Origin: Eonycteris spelaea
Lineage: Eukaryota; Chordata; Mammalia; Chiroptera; Pteropodidae
DNA: 64,000 nucleotides
Direction of reading: 5' to 3'
Assembly (NCBI GenBank): GCA_003508835.1
Contig: PUFA01000092.1
Span: forward strand, 2,356,001-2,420,000
Shown here: in pieces, positions 59,991-64,000 of the stretch
Layout of the letters: every line of letters begins with the position of its first letter
Numbering within the stretch: the stretch's first letter is position 1
Position numbers and translations under genes: made by a program
Notes under the pieces: model-generated
What the model was told of the DNA's origin: nothing
Database searches by the model: none
The model's input: the letters and a program-made list of their open reading frames with translations, nothing else

Positions 59991-60081
59991 TGAGTCTTGG
60001 GTGCAGTTCATAGTTTGATTCATGTTGAAGTCAAAACAATGAGTTCTTTATCCCATGTATCCCATGAATAAAGAAGCCAAT
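59991..60081 (-). repeat. Right arm of a long inverted repeat
   Basis: Reverse complement of 59246-59329, from 'tgagtcttgggtgcagttca' to 'aagaagccaat'. It is longer by a small internal direct duplication around 'atcccatgtatcccatg' (60050-60066). Confidence 0.92.
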
Positions 60082-60109
60082 TAGCAAATTTTGCTCAGAA
60101 GAGAAAAAA

Positions 60110-60160
60110 ATAAAACTACAGTAGTATAATAGTTAAGAGCATATTCTCTAGAGTTAAAAC
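60110..60160 (+). mobile_element. MIR SINE head fragment, sense
   Basis: 'acagtagtataatagttaag' then 'agcatattctctagagtta' matches the MIR 5' tRNA-like start. Truncated. Confidence 0.6.
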
Positions 60161-60164
60161 AGCA

Positions 60165-60710
60165 GCGTAGGAAGCACCAGGAATCTGATTCTCTACGGAG
60201 ACAATTACAATGGCAGCATCTGTCTGATATAACTACTTTGGAACTCTGCAGCCTATTGAAAGCTGAAACATTGGCATATGTTTTGAATAGTAAATTGCAT
60301 TTACTTTGGTCAATTTTAGCTCTAGGGCAGTAGTAGCTACCTATCCCCCATACCACAGCCACGTGGCAGGCAGCCGTGCATGTGTATCTGGATCAGTTTG
60401 CATGCATTCTCTGGGTGCCAGGGTAGGCAGTAAGGGTCCTGTCCTCCAAATATTAAGATATATTTTCTGGTTTCTGATTGCAGCTTCTAATTGTAGAGAT
60501 GCAGACACAGAAATGAGACGATATCATTGCAGTCCCCACTACCACTTTGCAAAACCCTCCTCTTCCTGTTGAAATGCTTCCAGGGGATTTAAAGATCAGG
60601 TGCCTGTTTTTTGATCCCTTCATTTTTTCCTTTTTTTCTCTGGGAGGCAGACAATCAATGATTGGGACATTCAAAAGCAACCATATGTAAAGGAGAGTTT
60701 AGAAAGTCAT
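60165..60710. other. Anonymous stretch
   Basis: No named repeat or gene. Overlapping open frames on both strands (60081-60680, up to 93 codons) show no known domain. Confidence 0.45.
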
Positions 60711-60714
60711 TGCA

Positions 60715-60910
60715 CATGTTCAGGAAAAGTACAGGCTCTTGTGTATCACATATCTGCTCTGAATCCAGGTTTAGTCATTTAGCTCTAAAGACTATGAGCC
60801 TCATTTTTGTCATCATTTAAATAAGGTGAATAATATGCAATAATATAAACATGGCTTAAAGATTTATGAGAAACTATGTATGTACGTAATGCTCGAAGGT
60901 AGGCTACATT
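60715..60910 (+). mobile_element. MIR SINE, sense
   Basis: 'ctgaatccaggtttagtcat', 'tatgagcctcatttttgtca', 'tcatttaaataaggtgaata' and 'taatgctcgaaggtaggcta' follow the MIR sense order after the head region. Confidence 0.7.
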
Positions 60911-60914
60911 ATTT

Positions 60915-61276
60915 TTACAAACATCTGCTAATTATCTCTAAAGGAGGATTATCTCCCCAGCCTGAGAGCATCAGACTTAGCCATGCTTTTGCCAAAGTAT
61001 GTGAGTGAAATGTGTTTCATTTCTGGGCAGAAACCAGCATATGGTTTCTCCACGTGCCATAAGAAAAGACACCATCCTAGGTAGAAACTTCTCCACAAGC
61101 TTAGCTCCTGGGTGGAGACAATGTGTAGCAGAGCCACAGCTAGCTTAGAATGCACAATTGGTGAGCAAAAATTAACGCTTTCACGATTTCCTAAAACAAA
61201 TGAAATAATAGAAAACATCAGGTTGCATTAATACAAAGGGAAGTGTTGTTCTGTGAAACTTTTGTTTTAATTTCAG

Positions 61277-61311
<35 letters not shown>

Positions 61312-62425
61312 CCAAGATGTGCTGGAAAATGTATTTCTTACTGGTGTCAATTAAAAAAAAATTTGGTTAAAACAAGGTGAGGTTTTAGACGTCAGGAGGA
61401 ATTGTTTCTATTTATAATGCTGCTTTAGAAAGCAAACAGAACATGATTCATTCACATAATACAGGTGCAAAATAGTCTGTTTATTTCAGGCAAATCTGTA
61501 TTTTTTAATTCAACTGGTTAGTTCATTGCCTCAGTAATTAAATTTTACTTCTATAGATTACAAAGAAATTTTTCTACCTCCCAAAACGTAATACATAAGT
61601 ATGCATTTGGTCCCTTGGTCTCAAGTAGCACATGTTCTGGGGAGTCACAGTCTACAGAGCAGAGTCACTATATCTACATTTACCTACTTTGGTGAAAATA
61701 TTCCAGAATGGCTCAAGTGATGCAGAAGAGGTGTCTGTATAGAACTAGAAGGTTCTAGCTAATGTGAAGTCCTTTTTGTCTCTTTGGTCCTAGGATTCTG
61801 TAGGTTTGTAGGTATCAGCCTTCAGCCCTAAGCAAGCAAGGGTTCGTTCTCTCATTGACCTCCTGCTCACTGCTAAATCACATTATTGATGCTCTCAGTT
61901 TCGTTTCATATCTTGATGGCACACTATTTACAGCTGCCTGGCAGAAAATGCCAATCCCTGTGCATCCATTTTCCACTTCTTAGTTATTTAGGACATCACT
62001 AAATTGTATGAAGCTCAGGGGAGAAAATTTAAGGAAAGCATTCTGTATGAGGCTGACACCACAGAAGAACTAGGGGAATGAAAATCAGGAGAGAGTGGCA
62101 ACTGATCTGGACCAAACAACCATAAACCCACTCCCCGTGCACAACATGCTGTGCAGGGCACTGGAGGACATCTCACCAATGGGCAACATTTCACGGAGCT
62201 GAGATACAGATTCATGTATACAACTTAAGAAATCTCTGTGACCTAGTTTCTTCTCTACCATGAAGGTCTGGCTACCTGCATCTGGAAATACAAGCAAAGT
62301 ATTCTGCTTTGCCTGGAGGAAAACAAGAGTCAGACCCAGGTGAGAAGTATTCTTTTACTTATATGAGTATTTTCATGCCAAATCTAATATCATTGCGGCT
62401 GCTGTCCTGCAGGTAAAGGGTTCAA
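60915..62425. other. Anonymous stretch
   Basis: No gene or clear interspersed repeat apart from the GT microsatellite at 61278-61308. Overlapping minus-strand open frames (62015-62297) have no recognisable domain. Confidence 0.5.
61278..61308. repeat. (TG)n microsatellite
   Basis: About 15 uninterrupted TG units. Confidence 0.97.
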
Positions 62426-62429
62426 GGAA

Positions 62430-62640
62430 GCAAAACTATAGTGAAGGACCTATTATGTGCCAGACCCTGTATGAACACAGCAGATACAAAGATGAAAGGA
62501 CATTGCATCTGCCTTCATGGATGAGCTTATATTTTAGTTGGAGAGTTGGGCCCAGAAATAGATAATTTCAGTCTCAAATGGCAAGAACTAAGATACTAGT
62601 GTACATAAAGTGCTATTAAAGAGTATAAAAGTAGAAGTTG
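62430..62640 (-). mobile_element. LINE-2 3' region, antisense
   Basis: 'acctattatgtgccagaccc' (62448-62467), 'ttcatggatgagcttatatt' (62514) and 'aaagtgctattaaagagtat' follow the antisense L2 3' end. Confidence 0.8.
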
Positions 62641-62644
62641 AACA

Positions 62645-63065
62645 TTCTCCAGTAAAGTGAGGTTCACTATCCTCCAATTCTATTTAAATCAATATTCCTT
62701 TTCCTCTTTTCTTTTCATATACTAAATAAAATACCTAAGAAATTAAATAGAGTTATTTAAATACTTGGCTAATTTAGGTAAACTATCATCAACATACAGT
62801 GTTCTGGTAGATCTTATTCATTGTAAAATAGAACGTTTTATTTATTGATTGATATATTTTATTAAATACACACCCGAGATTATCCTTCCCAAATACAGTA
62901 CTTAAGAGATAAAATAAATGACTTGTATAGTTCTCTACCACTAAAAGCTCTTTCATAAATAAAAGTAAATTTTAAAATTCTGTGCTATTTAGACTCAGAA
63001 AAACTGACTTTCCAAGATTATGTGAAAAAGGCTCCAAAGTACAAAGACTTCTAACTAATGAAAAT
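62645..63065. other. Anonymous AT-rich stretch
   Basis: Nothing recognised. Confidence 0.5.
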
Positions 63066-63069
63066 GTAA

Positions 63070-63175
63070 AACCCTAAGAGGGCAAGGATTGTTGTCTGTC
63101 TGTTCCCTATTGAACTTTAACACAGAACTGTGCTAGGCATATGTTGCACAGTAAATTCCTGAATGAAAGAGAACC
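63070..63175 (+). mobile_element. LINE-2 3' tail, sense
   Basis: 'ctaagagggcaaggattgtt' and 'gtctgtctgttccctattga', then 'ctgtgctaggcatatgttgc' and 'aaattcctgaatgaa', match the L2 terminus in order. Confidence 0.75.
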
Positions 63176-63179
63176 TATA

Positions 63180-64000
63180 ATCACAAGTCATATATTAGCA
63201 TCATTTATAATAAATTAATACACATAGTTTTACTTCATCCCAGGGCACTTAAAAATTTATTGCCTAGAATGAAGATATTGAGTGGTATAAATTTCAGGTC
63301 TCAAATTTAGAGTTCACCAGGTGTAACATTTAACATTGTTTTAACATGACAGTGTTAGTGTCATATTATCATAGGTGCCCTTATTCGCATTCTTATTCCC
63401 ATTACTTTCTTCTCCCTTGCCCACTGAGACTATTTACAGTGAATCAGATTTAATGTCCCGCAAGTAAAAAAGCAAAATAGGGGTGGAGAGGAAGAACTCA
63501 AGAAATATTGCTTACATAGTCCCTTCTGGGGGAAGTTGAGAATGACATTTAGCCACATAGGAATTTTCAGGAAACTATAGTAAAAAACAGCTACAGAGCC
63601 ATGAATTTAAGCTGAAATCTAAGGAAAAGTAAAGGTGGCATCAGTGACAAAATGAAATACACATGCCACCTGTTCTGACAAAGAGGAAATGATACCACTA
63701 ACAAGAAAAGGTAAACAAAGGGAGAGATGTTAAGTCACATGATATAGTTAATTCCAAATATTTAATAATTGAGAATCAACAACATCAATTAAAGTTGATA
63801 AATACAGCAGCATCGTTTAAGAGTACAAAGGTAAAGAATGATAACAGTATTGAATAAAATTAGGTAGTGAAAGGAAGGAGATAAAAGTTAACTTTACTTA
63901 CATTTTCCATATAGAATAAACAAGGATTACTTAATTGAAAGGGTACTGAAGGAATTCTATAAAATATAATGGCTACCATTAAAAAAAGTTATATGTACAC
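63180..64000. other. Anonymous stretch to the window end
   Basis: AT-rich sequence without a gene, RNA or repeat that I recognise. Confidence 0.5.

Noticed and set aside
1..64000. Endogenous retrovirus with gag, pol or env
   Set aside because: I saw no retroviral protease, integrase or envelope motif and no clear pair of LTRs. Some unassigned repeats (29655-30055, 39150-39870) could be solitary old LTRs, but I could not show it.

Overview
This looks like 64 kb of non-coding nuclear DNA from a mammal. It is AT-rich, CpG-poor, full of decayed interspersed repeats, and has no bacterial or viral gene organisation. I found no protein-coding exon, tRNA, snRNA or intact rRNA gene. Open frames are short; the longest is 142 codons at 37606-38034, which starts inside an old repeat tail and resembles no family I know.

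The lineage clue is a pair of 5S rRNA-derived SINEs, at 4167-4387 and 55462-55703, both on the minus strand. Each has a near full-length 5S head, an A-rich linker, a shared 3' body and target-site duplications. Abundant 5S-derived SINEs of this kind (MEG family) are described in Old World fruit bats (Pteropodidae). The 3' tail of the LINE-1 at 54720-55105 also resembles the bat LINE-1 end as I remember it. I therefore infer a megabat. The springhare, which has its own 5S-derived SINEs, is the main alternative.

Layout. 1-33 kb is rich in LINE-1, almost all on the minus strand: 15-2480, 12870-15080, 15230-18690, 20580-22200, 23165-23440 and 31950-33180. DNA transposon fossils (hAT type) lie near 7.1, 9.0 and 22.7 kb. 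At 20.2-20.6 kb an AC tract, a TTTA tract and a 43-bp near-perfect hairpin sit together. 30.3-31.8 kb is a long minus-strand LINE-2 split by a plus-strand LINE-1 fragment with a 9-bp target-site duplication. 33-54 kb is mostly anonymous sequence with several microsatellites, including a 71-bp GT/GC tract, and scattered L2/MIR fossils. 54-64 kb holds the bat-type LINE-1 fragment, the second 5S SINE, many L2 and MIR pieces, and an inverted repeat at 59246-60081.

There are no genes to act together. The window reads as intergenic or deep-intronic DNA. The LINE-1 strand bias fits, weakly, an intron of a plus-strand transcription unit. I saw no convincing undescribed biological system. The best items for a second look are the two SINEs with preserved pol III promoter elements, the 20.4 kb hairpin, and the 59-60 kb inverted repeat. 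Repeat families were assigned from memory of consensus sequences, without a search.
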